The notes under the pieces were generated by a model. That model had not been told where the DNA came from and searched no databases. It worked only from the letters and a program-made list of their open reading frames with translations. From Nonomuraea rhodomycinica (GTDB lineage: Bacteria; Actinomycetota; Actinomycetes; Streptosporangiales; Streptosporangiaceae), in assembly GCF_013363995.1 (NCBI RefSeq), contig NZ_JABWGO010000001.1:496001-560000 (forward strand): DNA of 64,000 bases, in the 5' to 3' direction. Numbering within the stretch: position 1 is the first letter of the stretch; each line of letters starts with the position of its first letter. Shown here piece by piece: positions 1 through 7,529 of this stretch. The position numbers were made by a program, and so were the translations under genes.

Positions 1-1440
1 GACGGCCAGGCCCGCTCGGAGCTGCTGCCGCTCATGTACGGGCCGGAGGTCATGGCGCTGTTCGAGCGGTTCAAGGACCTGTGGGACCCCGACGGCGGGC
101 TCAACCCGGGCATGATCGTGCGGCCCCGGCCGGTGGACGGCGACCTGCGCGTGGACCCGCGGCGGCCGGCGATCCCGCTGGCCACCGTCCTGCCGCTGCA
201 CGCCGACGGCGGAGACCTGGCCCGGGCCGCCCGCCGCTGCGTCGGCGTCGGCAAGTGCCGCACCGCCGAGCAGCGGGGCGACGTCATGTGCCCCAGCTAC
301 CGCGTCACGCTCGACGAGAAGGACTCCACGCGCGGGCGCGCCCGCCTGCTGTACGAGATGACGCAGGGGCAGGTGATCACGACCGGCTGGCGCTCGCCGG
401 AGGTGCTCGACGCGCTCGACCTGTGCCTGTCGTGCAAGGGGTGCAGCGTGGACTGCCCCGTGGGCGTGGACGTGGCCACCTACAAGTCGGAGTTCCTCCA
501 CCACCACTACCGCCGTCGCCCGCGGCCCGCCTCGCACTACTCGATGGGCTGGCTGCCGCTGCTGGCCCGGCCCGCCTCGCGGATGCCGCGCCTGGTGAAC
601 GCGGTGCTGTCCTCGCGCCTGTCGCCGCTGGTCAAGCGGCTCGGCGGGATCGCGGCCGAGCGTGAGCTGCCCCGCTTCGCCGACCGGACGTTCCTGTCGT
701 GGTTCCGGCGCCGGCCCGCGCCGCAGGGCGAGGCGCCGCGCGGGCCGGTGACGCTCTGGGTGGACTCCTTCAACAACCACTTCGCGCCGTCGGTGCTGCG
801 CGCCGGCGTGCGGGTGCTGGAGAGCGCCGGCTACGAGGTGCGCGTGCCGCCGGGCACGCAGTGCTGCGGCCTGACCTGGTTCACCACCGGCCAGCTCGGC
901 ACGGCCCGCCGCCTCGGCCGCCGCACCCTGGACGCGCTCGGGCCGTCGCTGGAGGCCGGCGTGCCGGTCGTCGGGCTGGAGCCGAGCTGCACGGCCGCGC
1001 TCCGGACGGACCTGCCCGAGCTGCTCCACCAGGACGGGCGGGCCCGCCTGCTCGCCGGGTCGGTCGTGGGCCTGGCCGAGCTGCTGGTCCGCTCCGGCTG
1101 GCAGCCGCCCCGGGCCGGGGGCCGCTCGATCAGCCAGACCCACTGCCACCAGCACGCCACGAGCGGCTTCGACGCCGACGCCGAGCTGCTGCGGCGCATG
1201 GGCGTGGACAACACCCTGCTGCAGTCGGGCTGCTGCGGGCTGGCCGGCAACTTCGGGTTCGAACGCGAGCACTACGCGGTGTCGGTGGCGGCGGGCGAGC
1301 AGGTGCTGCTGCCGGCCGTGCGGGCCGCCGGGCCGGACACCGCCGTGCTGGCCGACGGCTTCAGCTGCCGCACCCAGATCGCCCAGGGCGCCGGGCGGCG
1401 GGCCACCCATCTCGCCGAGCTGATCGCCGACGCCCTCTGA
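1..1440 (+). CDS. FAD-linked oxidase / Fe-S oxidoreductase, probable D-2-hydroxyglutarate dehydrogenase (3' part)
   Basis: The reading frame is open from base 1, so the N-terminal FAD-binding half lies outside the window. What remains begins with the end of the FAD-oxidase C-terminal domain (the DPDGGLNPG signature), followed by a ferredoxin-like segment with two cysteine clusters (the second is CLSCKGCSVDCP) and a GlpC-type CCG region (QCCGL, SGCCGLAG). This is the architecture of large FAD/4Fe-4S 2-hydroxyacid dehydrogenases of the glycolate oxidase/D-lactate dehydrogenase family. The next gene, 38 bp downstream, is hglS, whose product is D-2-hydroxyglutarate, so D-2-hydroxyglutarate to 2-oxoglutarate is the most economical assignment. 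The family is solid; the substrate is inferred from context only. D-lactate or glycolate remain possible. Confidence 0.85.
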   Translation, partial: DGQARSELLPLMYGPEVMALFERFKDLWDPDGGLNPGMIVRPRPVDGDLRVDPRRPAIPLATVLPLHADGGDLARAARRCVGVGKCRTAEQRGDVMCPSYRVTLDEKDSTRGRARLLYEMTQGQVITTGWRSPEVLDALDLCLSCKGCSVDCPVGVDVATYKSEFLHHHYRRRPRPASHYSMGWLPLLARPASRMPRLVNAVLSSRLSPLVKRLGGIAAERELPRFADRTFLSWFRRRPAPQGEAPRGPVTLWVDSFNNHFAPSVLRAGVRVLESAGYEVRVPPGTQCCGLTWFTTGQLGTARRLGRRTLDALGPSLEAGVPVVGLEPSCTAALRTDLPELLHQDGRARLLAGSVVGLAELLVRSGWQPPRAGGRSISQTHCHQHATSGFDADAELLRRMGVDNTLLQSGCCGLAGNFGFEREHYAVSVAAGEQVLLPAVRAAGPDTAVLADGFSCRTQIAQGAGRRATHLAELIADAL

Positions 1441-1478
1441 CCCCGATCGTCCTCGCGTACCACCGGGAAAGGCAACGC

Positions 1479-2945
1479 ATGTCATCGATCACCCAGGGGC
1501 GGCTGCGTGCCGCGTTCGCGCGCCGCCTGTCCGAGATGTACGGCCGGGAGGTCCCCGCGTACCGCACGCTCGTGGAGGTCTCGCAGGAGGTCAACCTCGA
1601 CGTCCTGCGGCGGGCCGGGGCCGGGGCGGAACGGCTGGGCTCCATCGGCCGGGTCACGGCCGAGCGGCACGGCGCCATCCGCGTCGGCACGCCCGGCGAG
1701 CTGCGGCAGGTGGCGCGGATCTTCGGGGCGATGGGGATGCGGCCGGTCGGCTTCTACGACCTGCGCGACACGGCCTCCAGCGCCGTGCCCGTCGTCTCGA
1801 CGGCCTTCCGGCCGGTGACGGAGGACGAGCTGGCCACCAATCCGTTCCGGGTGTTCACCTCGATGCTCACCCCCGGCGATCCGCGCTTCTTCGACGCGGG
1901 CCTGCGGGGGCGGCTGGAGGCGTTCCTGTCGGCCAGGCGGCTGTTCCCGCCGGAGCTGCTGGAGCTGGCCGACGAGGCGGAGGCCGCGGGCGGGCTGCCG
2001 GAGGAGCGGGCCGAGCGCTTCCTGCGGCTGGCCGTCGAGGCGTTCGCGCTGTCCACCGAGCCGATCGACCGGGCCTGGTACGAGGAGCTGGAGCGCGTGT
2101 CGGCGGTCGCGGCCGACATCGGCGGGGTGGCGAGCACGCACATCAACCACCTGACGCCGCGCGTGCTCGACATCGACGACCTGTACCGGCGGATGACCGG
2201 GCACGGCATCACCATGATCGACGCGATCCAGGGGCCGCCCCGCTGGCCGGGCCCCGACGTGCTGCTCCGGCAGACGTCGTTCCGGGCGCTGGCCGAGCCG
2301 CGCGTCCTGCGGGAGCCGGACGGGAGGGTGACGACGGGGTCGCTGCGGGTGCGCTTCGGCGAGGTGGAGGCGCGCGGGATCGCGCTCACCCGCGACGGGC
2401 GCCGCCTCTACGACGACCTGCTGGCCCGCGCCGACCACCTGGCCCGCGAGACCGTCCCGGCCGCCGCGAGCGCTTCCGGCGGCTCGGGCGGGTCCGGCGG
2501 GTCGCCGGACGGGGCCGGGCGGGGTGCGTCCGCGCGGCGCGACGCGGTGGCCCGCGACCTGTGGGAGCGGGAGTTCCCCGCCTCCGAGCGGGACCTCGCC
2601 GTGCGCCGCATGGGGTTCTTCACCTACCACGCGGTCGAGGACCGCCCGCGCGACGGCCGCCCGCCGGTGGCCGACCTCGCCGAGCTGCTGGACGCCGGCT
2701 GGCTGCGCGCCGAGCCCATCGTGTACGAGGACTTCCTGCCCCGCTCGGCGGCCGGGATCTTCCAGTCCAACCTCAGCGGCGAGGGCATCAAGGACGACAG
2801 CCTCACCGGCGCCGGCTACGACCTCGGGCTGCTGTCCGAGGCGATCGGCCGCGAGGTGCTGGACCCGTTCGCGCTCTACGAGGCCCAGCAGGAGCGCTCC
2901 CTCGACCAGGCCGCCCGCGCCCTCGGCCTCCCCGCCATCCCCTGA
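1479..2945 (+). CDS. hglS: 2-oxoadipate dioxygenase/decarboxylase (HglS, DUF1338 family)
   Basis: 488 residues, full length for the DUF1338/HglS family. These Fe(II) vicinal-oxygen-chelate-fold enzymes convert 2-oxoadipate to D-2-hydroxyglutarate with loss of CO2 in bacterial lysine catabolism. The expected metal and substrate positions are visible: HGAIR (His64, Arg68), a second His in THINHLTPR (about 221-224), a Glu in RFGEVE (about 295), and a FLPRSAAGIFQSNL segment near the C-terminus. The ATG at 1479 starts a good family N-terminus; an upstream extension in the same frame lies inside the preceding gene and was rejected. A Ser/Gly-rich linker near residues 330-345 is the only odd insertion. 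It lies between a 2-hydroxyacid dehydrogenase gene and an aldehyde dehydrogenase gene with gaps of 38 and 32 bp, so one operon is likely. Confidence 0.92.
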   Translation: MSSITQGRLRAAFARRLSEMYGREVPAYRTLVEVSQEVNLDVLRRAGAGAERLGSIGRVTAERHGAIRVGTPGELRQVARIFGAMGMRPVGFYDLRDTASSAVPVVSTAFRPVTEDELATNPFRVFTSMLTPGDPRFFDAGLRGRLEAFLSARRLFPPELLELADEAEAAGGLPEERAERFLRLAVEAFALSTEPIDRAWYEELERVSAVAADIGGVASTHINHLTPRVLDIDDLYRRMTGHGITMIDAIQGPPRWPGPDVLLRQTSFRALAEPRVLREPDGRVTTGSLRVRFGEVEARGIALTRDGRRLYDDLLARADHLARETVPAAASASGGSGGSGGSPDGAGRGASARRDAVARDLWEREFPASERDLAVRRMGFFTYHAVEDRPRDGRPPVADLAELLDAGWLRAEPIVYEDFLPRSAAGIFQSNLSGEGIKDDSLTGAGYDLGLLSEAIGREVLDPFALYEAQQERSLDQAARALGLPAIP

Positions 2946-2977
2946 ACGACCACCGCCCCCACTCACGGAGACCGTCC

Positions 2978-4507
2978 ATGACCACGACCGCACTCCCCTC
3001 CACCGACGCGCTGCGGCGGCGCGCCCTCGACGTCCTGGCCCGCCTGGACGCCGTCCCCGCCGAGGGCCACGGCGTGCGCGCCCGCACGCCCGTCACCGGC
3101 GAGAACCTGCTCGACCTGGCCGCCACCACCCCCGACGCCGCCGACGAGGCGGTCGCCGCCGCGCACGCCGCGTTCCGGTCCTGGCGGGCCGTGCCCGCGC
3201 CGCGCCGCGGCGAGCTGGTGCGCCGGCTCGGCGACCTGCTGCGCGAGCACAAGGCGGACCTGGCCGACCTCGTCACGATCGAGGCGGGCAAGATCCGCTC
3301 GGAGGCGCTCGGCGAGGTCCAGGAGATGATCGACATCTGCGACTTCGCCGTGGGCCTGTCGCGCCAGCTCTACGGGCGCACCATCGCCTCCGAGCGGCCC
3401 GGCCACCGGCTCACCGAGACCTGGCACCCGCTGGGCGTCGTGGGCGTCATCTCGGCGTTCAACTTCCCGGCGGCCGTGTGGGCGTGGAACACCGCCGTCG
3501 CCCTGGTCTGCGGCGACACCGTGGTGTGGAAGCCGTCCGAGCTCACCCCGCTCACCGCGCTGGCCTGCGACCGGCTGCTCGCCAGGGCGGCCGACGAGAC
3601 CGGCGCGCCGCGCGAGGTGCACCGGCTGCTGCTCGGCGACCGCGCTCTGGGCGAGCTGCTGGCCGACGACCCGCGCGTGGCCCTGGTCAGCGCCACCGGC
3701 TCCGTGCGCATGGGACGCCAGGTCGGCCCCCGCGTCGCCGCGCGCTTCGGCCGCGCGCTGCTGGAGCTGGGCGGCAACAACGCCGCCGTCGTCGCCCCGT
3801 CGGCCGACCTGGACCTCGCCGCGTCCGCGATCGTGTTCGCCGCCGCCGGGACGGCCGGGCAGCGCTGCACCACGCTGCGGCGGCTCATCGCGCACGAGGA
3901 CGTCGCCGGCGCCCTGCTCGACCGGCTGACCTCCGCGTACGGCCGGCTGCCCATCGGCGACCCGTTCGCCGACGCCACGCTGGTCGGACCGCTCATCAGC
4001 GGGCAGGCGCACGAGGCGATGCGGCGCGCCCTCGACACCGCGCGGGCCGAGGGCGGCAAGCTGCTGGCCGGCGGCGGGCGCCGCCTGGCCGACGCCGCGC
4101 CGGCCGCCTTCTACGCCGAGCCGGCGCTCGTGCGCGTCGAGGGGCAGAACGGCATCGTGCGGGAGGAGACGTTCGCCCCGATCCTGTACGTCCAGACGTA
4201 CCGCACGCTGGACGAGGCGATCGAACTGAACAACGCGGTCCCCCAGGGGCTGTCGTCCAGCGTCTTCACCCGGGACGTGGGCGAGGCCGAGCTGTTCACC
4301 TCGGCGACCGGCTCCGACTGCGGGATCGTCAACGTCAACATCGGCACGTCCGGGGCCGAGATCGGCGGGGCGTTCGGCGGGGAGAAGGAGACGGGCGGCG
4401 GGCGCGAGTCCGGCTCGGACGCGTGGCGGGCCTACATGCGGCGCTCGACCGCCACGGTGAACTACTCCGACCGGCTCACCCTGGCCCAGAACGTCAGCTT
4501 CCTCTAG
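2978..4507 (+). CDS. amaB: L-piperidine-6-carboxylate / 2-aminoadipate semialdehyde dehydrogenase
   Basis: 509-residue NAD-dependent aldehyde dehydrogenase of the ALDH7 (antiquitin/AmaB) type. Catalytic Cys297 lies in GQRCTTLRR, the general base Glu263 in LLELGGNN, and Asn162 in FNFP. The GQRCTTLRRL stretch is typical of aminoadipate semialdehyde dehydrogenases. The ATG at 2978 follows ACGGAG by about 8 bases. The enzyme oxidises 2-aminoadipate 6-semialdehyde (in equilibrium with piperideine-6-carboxylate) to 2-aminoadipate. A transaminase not in the window would give 2-oxoadipate, the HglS substrate. Gene order therefore runs against the pathway: late-step enzymes first, entry enzyme last. 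Confidence 0.9.
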   Translation: MTTTALPSTDALRRRALDVLARLDAVPAEGHGVRARTPVTGENLLDLAATTPDAADEAVAAAHAAFRSWRAVPAPRRGELVRRLGDLLREHKADLADLVTIEAGKIRSEALGEVQEMIDICDFAVGLSRQLYGRTIASERPGHRLTETWHPLGVVGVISAFNFPAAVWAWNTAVALVCGDTVVWKPSELTPLTALACDRLLARAADETGAPREVHRLLLGDRALGELLADDPRVALVSATGSVRMGRQVGPRVAARFGRALLELGGNNAAVVAPSADLDLAASAIVFAAAGTAGQRCTTLRRLIAHEDVAGALLDRLTSAYGRLPIGDPFADATLVGPLISGQAHEAMRRALDTARAEGGKLLAGGGRRLADAAPAAFYAEPALVRVEGQNGIVREETFAPILYVQTYRTLDEAIELNNAVPQGLSSSVFTRDVGEAELFTSATGSDCGIVNVNIGTSGAEIGGAFGGEKETGGGRESGSDAWRAYMRRSTATVNYSDRLTLAQNVSFL

Positions 4508-4843
4508 ATCCTCCGGGCCCCCGGGGCGCCCGGCCGGACGCCCCGCGCCCCGGGTTCACAGCGATTTTTCAGGATCGATATCCGGGCCCGCTCCGGCCGT
4601 ACGGGAGGACCGGCCGATATGACGGAGACGATGGTTCCCGGAACTCTGCGTTGATCTTGTGCGCATAACTGGGCGTCGAGTACCGTCGCAGCGTGCAAAC
4701 GGTTTCCGCCGATGTGAACCGATAATCCGCACAACGTCCCGGTGAAAACCGTGCCGGCCGCCCGTCCGGGCGTGACCGGTCACCCCGCCATTCCTTCGCC
4801 CGTCACGCTGTTCCGCCCTGCCCGAAAAGAATCGGAGTGGATC
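4508..4843. other. 336-bp intergenic region, no gene seen
   Basis: Apart from the stem-loop near its left end I find no coding signal. The part around 4690-4740 is less GC-rich than its surroundings and has a GATAAT hexamer near 4721-4726 that could be the -10 element for the metalloprotease gene, without a convincing -35. No tRNA-like fold is visible. Confidence 0.4.
4523..4544 (+). terminator. GC-rich stem-loop after the lysine catabolic operon
   Basis: GGGGCG (4523-4528) pairs with CGCCCC (4539-4544) across a 10-base loop, 16 bases after the amaB stop. There is no U-tract, as is usual in high-GC actinobacteria, so this is a weak call. Confidence 0.35.
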
Positions 4844-5383
4844 GTGGCATTGTCAGCACCCCGCGCCCGGAGCGCGAAACGAAAAGTCACGCGCACGCTG
4901 GCCGCCGCTCTCGCCGGAATCCTGTGCGTGAGCGTGAGCGCGACCCCCGCGTCCGCCCACTGGAACGGGACCGGCCAGCTCATCGCCCGCATCGGCATCT
5001 ACCCCTACAACTACAACGACACCTGGCAGAAGCCGATGAACAAGGCGCTGGCCAACTGGAACGCCACGTCCTCGCCCGCCGACCTCTACAAGAACCGGAA
5101 CTCCGGCTCGACGATCACCGTGAAGTCGTATCGGAACACGTGGTACGGCCACTACACCCGGTGCGGCGACAGCTGCCTGTACATCAAACTGAACACCCGC
5201 ACCATCAACCGCGACGCGAACAATTTCTCCAACTACGTGACCGGCGTCCTCGTGCACGAGTTCGGGCACGCGCTCAATCTCGCGCACAACAGCACGACCT
5301 CCATCATGAACAGAAGCAGAAACCGCGACACGATGACCAAACCGCAGGCGCACGACGTCTCCGACGTCAACGCCTATTACTGA
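4844..5383 (+). CDS. secreted metzincin (matrixin-like) zinc metalloprotease
   Basis: 179 residues from the GTG at 4844, chosen because CGGAG lies 6 bases upstream and because it begins a standard signal peptide (basic RSAKRKVTR, a hydrophobic core, cleavage after about residue 38 at ASA). The zinc site HEFGHALNLAH (His138, His142, His148) has the HExxHxxxxxH metzincin pattern, with a SIMN Met-turn at about 153-156. Two cysteines (CGDSC, about 107 and 111) could form a disulfide. It is small, with no propeptide or accessory domain visible after the signal. The substrate cannot be told. It lies 47 bp upstream of a lipoprotein gene on the same strand, and the two may be co-transcribed. Confidence 0.85.
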   Translation: MALSAPRARSAKRKVTRTLAAALAGILCVSVSATPASAHWNGTGQLIARIGIYPYNYNDTWQKPMNKALANWNATSSPADLYKNRNSGSTITVKSYRNTWYGHYTRCGDSCLYIKLNTRTINRDANNFSNYVTGVLVHEFGHALNLAHNSTTSIMNRSRNRDTMTKPQAHDVSDVNAYY

Positions 5384-5430
5384 CCGGCTCCGCCCGACGA
5401 CATTCATCAGGACAACGGGAGGAGAAGCCG

Positions 5431-6033
5431 ATGAAGGCTCGAATGCGGCGGCTCGGGGTGGTCGCCCTGGCCGTGCTGTTCATGTCCGCGTGCGCGGCGG
5501 AGGAGAAGACGGTCGTCTACGCCGCCGACTATCCGGCCTACGACAGCGCCGACGCGCTGTTCGCCGGGGCGAAGCTGGTGATCGAGGGCCGGCTGACCGG
5601 CACCAAGCACGTCATGACCGAGGTCGAACCGGCGGACGACGAGACCGAGACCGATCCCCAGCTCAACCCGAACGCGGGGGCCACGCCCGACCCGGCGACC
5701 CCGCCCGCCGGGCCGCCCACCGTCATGACGGTCAGCTCCGTCGAGGTGCTCAAGGTGCGCAAGGGCCTGGCCCGGGTCGGGCAGGTCATCCAGGTGAAGG
5801 AGCTCGGCGGCACGCTGGACGGCGTGACGTACGAGGAGCAGGACGCGACGCCGTTGAAGGCAGGCGTCACCTACATGCTGTTCCTGGAGACCTATCCCGA
5901 CTCGCCGGCCTCGCTGCTCAACCCGGAGCAGGCCAAGTACGTCGTCACCTCGGCGGGCACCTACTCGGCGATGCCGGAGAACCCGGTCAAGCTCGAGGAC
6001 ACCGACGTGCAGCGGTTGTCGGCCAAGGACTGA
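5431..6033 (+). CDS. predicted lipoprotein of unknown function
   Basis: 200 residues starting at an ATG preceded by GGGAGGAG. The N-terminus MKARMRRLGV plus a hydrophobic run ends in MSAC, a lipobox with acceptor Cys21, so the mature protein should be membrane-anchored outside the cell. The middle has an acidic stretch (about 65-80) and a Pro/Ala-rich linker (about 80-100); the rest looks like a compact beta-rich domain. I recognise no family. It follows the secreted metalloprotease gene, so it may be a partner or inhibitor of it, but this is only context. Right after the stop, TGAGAGCG is directly duplicated, so the stop codon itself is copied. Confidence 0.8.
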   Translation: MKARMRRLGVVALAVLFMSACAAEEKTVVYAADYPAYDSADALFAGAKLVIEGRLTGTKHVMTEVEPADDETETDPQLNPNAGATPDPATPPAGPPTVMTVSSVEVLKVRKGLARVGQVIQVKELGGTLDGVTYEEQDATPLKAGVTYMLFLETYPDSPASLLNPEQAKYVVTSAGTYSAMPENPVKLEDTDVQRLSAKD

Positions 6034-6072
6034 GAGCGTGAGAGCGCCCCTCGGTCCTGGAGCGGGACGGCG

Positions 6073-7368
6073 TCAGGGCCGGGGGGCGGTCAGCTCGTAG
6101 ACGCGGCGGGCGTTGCCGGCGCCCACCATGGCCGCGACCCGCGCCGCCTGCCCGGCCGACCACTCCCCCTCGGCCACGAACCAGCCCAGGACCCGCGCCA
6201 GCGCGCGCCGCCACAGCCTCGCGCCGAGATGGTGCAGCTCGGCCGGACCCCACGCGTCCGAGGAGAACAGCAGCTTGGCGAACGGCGCCACCTCCAGGCT
6301 CTGCCCCACCAGCGCGGCGGCGCGGGCGCCGGTGTGGGTGACGCCGAGGCCCACGTCGAGGTGGACGGCCGGGTAGGCGTGGGCGAGATGGCCGGCGTTG
6401 CGGACGTACGGATAGCAGTGGAGCAGCATGATCGGCACCCCGGTCGGCTCGGCCCGTTCGATGAGCCCGCGCAGCAGGAGCGGGTCCGCGCGGCGCAGGT
6501 CCACGTCCGGGTCGCCGAAGCCGGTGTGGAACTGGAGCGGCAGCCCCCGGTCGAGGCCGGTCCAGATGAGGTGCCGCAGCAGGACGGGGTCGGTGAGCCG
6601 CCACCCGCGCCGCCCCGGTTCGGCGGCCGTCGCCGGCGCCGCGTCCTGCACCAGCCCGAGCCGTCTGTCCGGTCTCCTGCCGGATCCGCCGTCCGCACCG
6701 GTCTCGGTTCCGTCCCGGGTTCCGCCCTCGATTCCTTCGGGGGGCTCGTCGGACGGAGCCGTCTCGCGCTCCCCCAGCCAGCGGCCGGCCGCCTCCGTGA
6801 CCTCGGCCGCCGAGGGCCGTGACGGGTCGAAGTCGAGGCCGTGGCGGTAGGCCACGACGGTCTTCAGGCCGCGCGCCGTACGGGTGCGCTCCCACAGCGC
6901 CTCGGCGAAGCGCCGCGCGAACGCGCCCGCCCCGCAGCCGGAGGCCGCCACCTGCTCGGCGACCTGCTCCAGCCGGACCACCTCGTCCACGGGCACGCCG
7001 GTGACCTCGGCCATGCCGCCGGGGCCCAGGATCTCCTCGCCCCGGTAGCCGGTCTCCAGCAGATAGTGCTCGACGCCGGAGGCGCCGAGGAGCCGCCGGT
7101 TGACCTCGTCGGCGCCGAGCCGGGCCCGGCGCGCCAGGTACTCCTCGGGCGAGGCGTGCGGGTCGAGCCCCAGCTCCGGGGCGCAGTGCCGGAGGATGGC
7201 GTGCCCGAGCTGGGAGTCGAACGTGGTCATCCAGGCCGGCACCGGGCGGTCCGACTCGGTGATCAGCTCCTCGAACGCGCGGCGGGACAGGTCGTGCGCG
7301 GTGGCGCCGTGGACGTGGTGGTCCACGAGGGGCAGCTCGTCGATGAACTCGGTGAGGTCGGCGGCCAT
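6073..7368 (-). CDS. amidohydrolase family protein (FluG N-terminal-like)
   Basis: 431 residues from the ATG at 7368, which has GGGGAGGA upstream. The metal-dependent TIM-barrel hydrolase signatures are in order: VDHHVHG near the N-terminus, LQFHTGFGD, MLLHCYPY and LLFSSDAWG near the C-terminus. This is the amidohydrolase-2 type seen in FluG-like proteins and uronate isomerase relatives. A charged, low-complexity insert at about 200-260 (Glu/Gly/Asp/Arg-rich) looks like a surface loop. It could hydrolyse or decarboxylate a small polar substrate; I cannot name it. It is on the same strand as the phosphodiester glycosidase gene upstream, but 161 bp and two stem-loops separate them. Confidence 0.82.
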   Translation of the reverse strand: MAADLTEFIDELPLVDHHVHGATAHDLSRRAFEELITESDRPVPAWMTTFDSQLGHAILRHCAPELGLDPHASPEEYLARRARLGADEVNRRLLGASGVEHYLLETGYRGEEILGPGGMAEVTGVPVDEVVRLEQVAEQVAASGCGAGAFARRFAEALWERTRTARGLKTVVAYRHGLDFDPSRPSAAEVTEAAGRWLGERETAPSDEPPEGIEGGTRDGTETGADGGSGRRPDRRLGLVQDAAPATAAEPGRRGWRLTDPVLLRHLIWTGLDRGLPLQFHTGFGDPDVDLRRADPLLLRGLIERAEPTGVPIMLLHCYPYVRNAGHLAHAYPAVHLDVGLGVTHTGARAAALVGQSLEVAPFAKLLFSSDAWGPAELHHLGARLWRRALARVLGWFVAEGEWSAGQAARVAAMVGAGNARRVYELTAPRP

Positions 7369-7418
7369 GGGCGTTCCTCCCCGGGTTCCGGCACGCGTCC
7401 GATGCCGCCGTACCCGCC

Positions 7419-7503
7419 CGCCGTCCCCCTCATGCGGCACGCCGGGGACGGCGGACCGCCCGCATGGACGAGGGCGCCCGCCCGGGTCGGGGCAGGCGCC
7501 CTC
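7419..7503 (-). terminator. two consecutive stem-loops downstream of the phosphodiester glycosidase gene
   Basis: GAGGGCGCC (7470-7478) pairs with GGCGCCCTC (7495-7503). CGCCGTCCCC (7419-7428) pairs with GGGGACGGCG (7444-7453). Both are perfect stems of 9 and 10 bp, 27 and 77 bases beyond the stop at 7530. They probably separate the two minus-strand genes. Confidence 0.6.
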
Positions 7504-7529
7504 GAGGCGGCACAGCGAGACGCTGGACG

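Noticed and set aside
1482..2993. Minus-strand open frame of about 500 codons opposite hglS
   Set aside because: Antisense shadow; hglS has conserved metal-site motifs and the shadow product has repetitive Arg/Gly/Gln/His composition.
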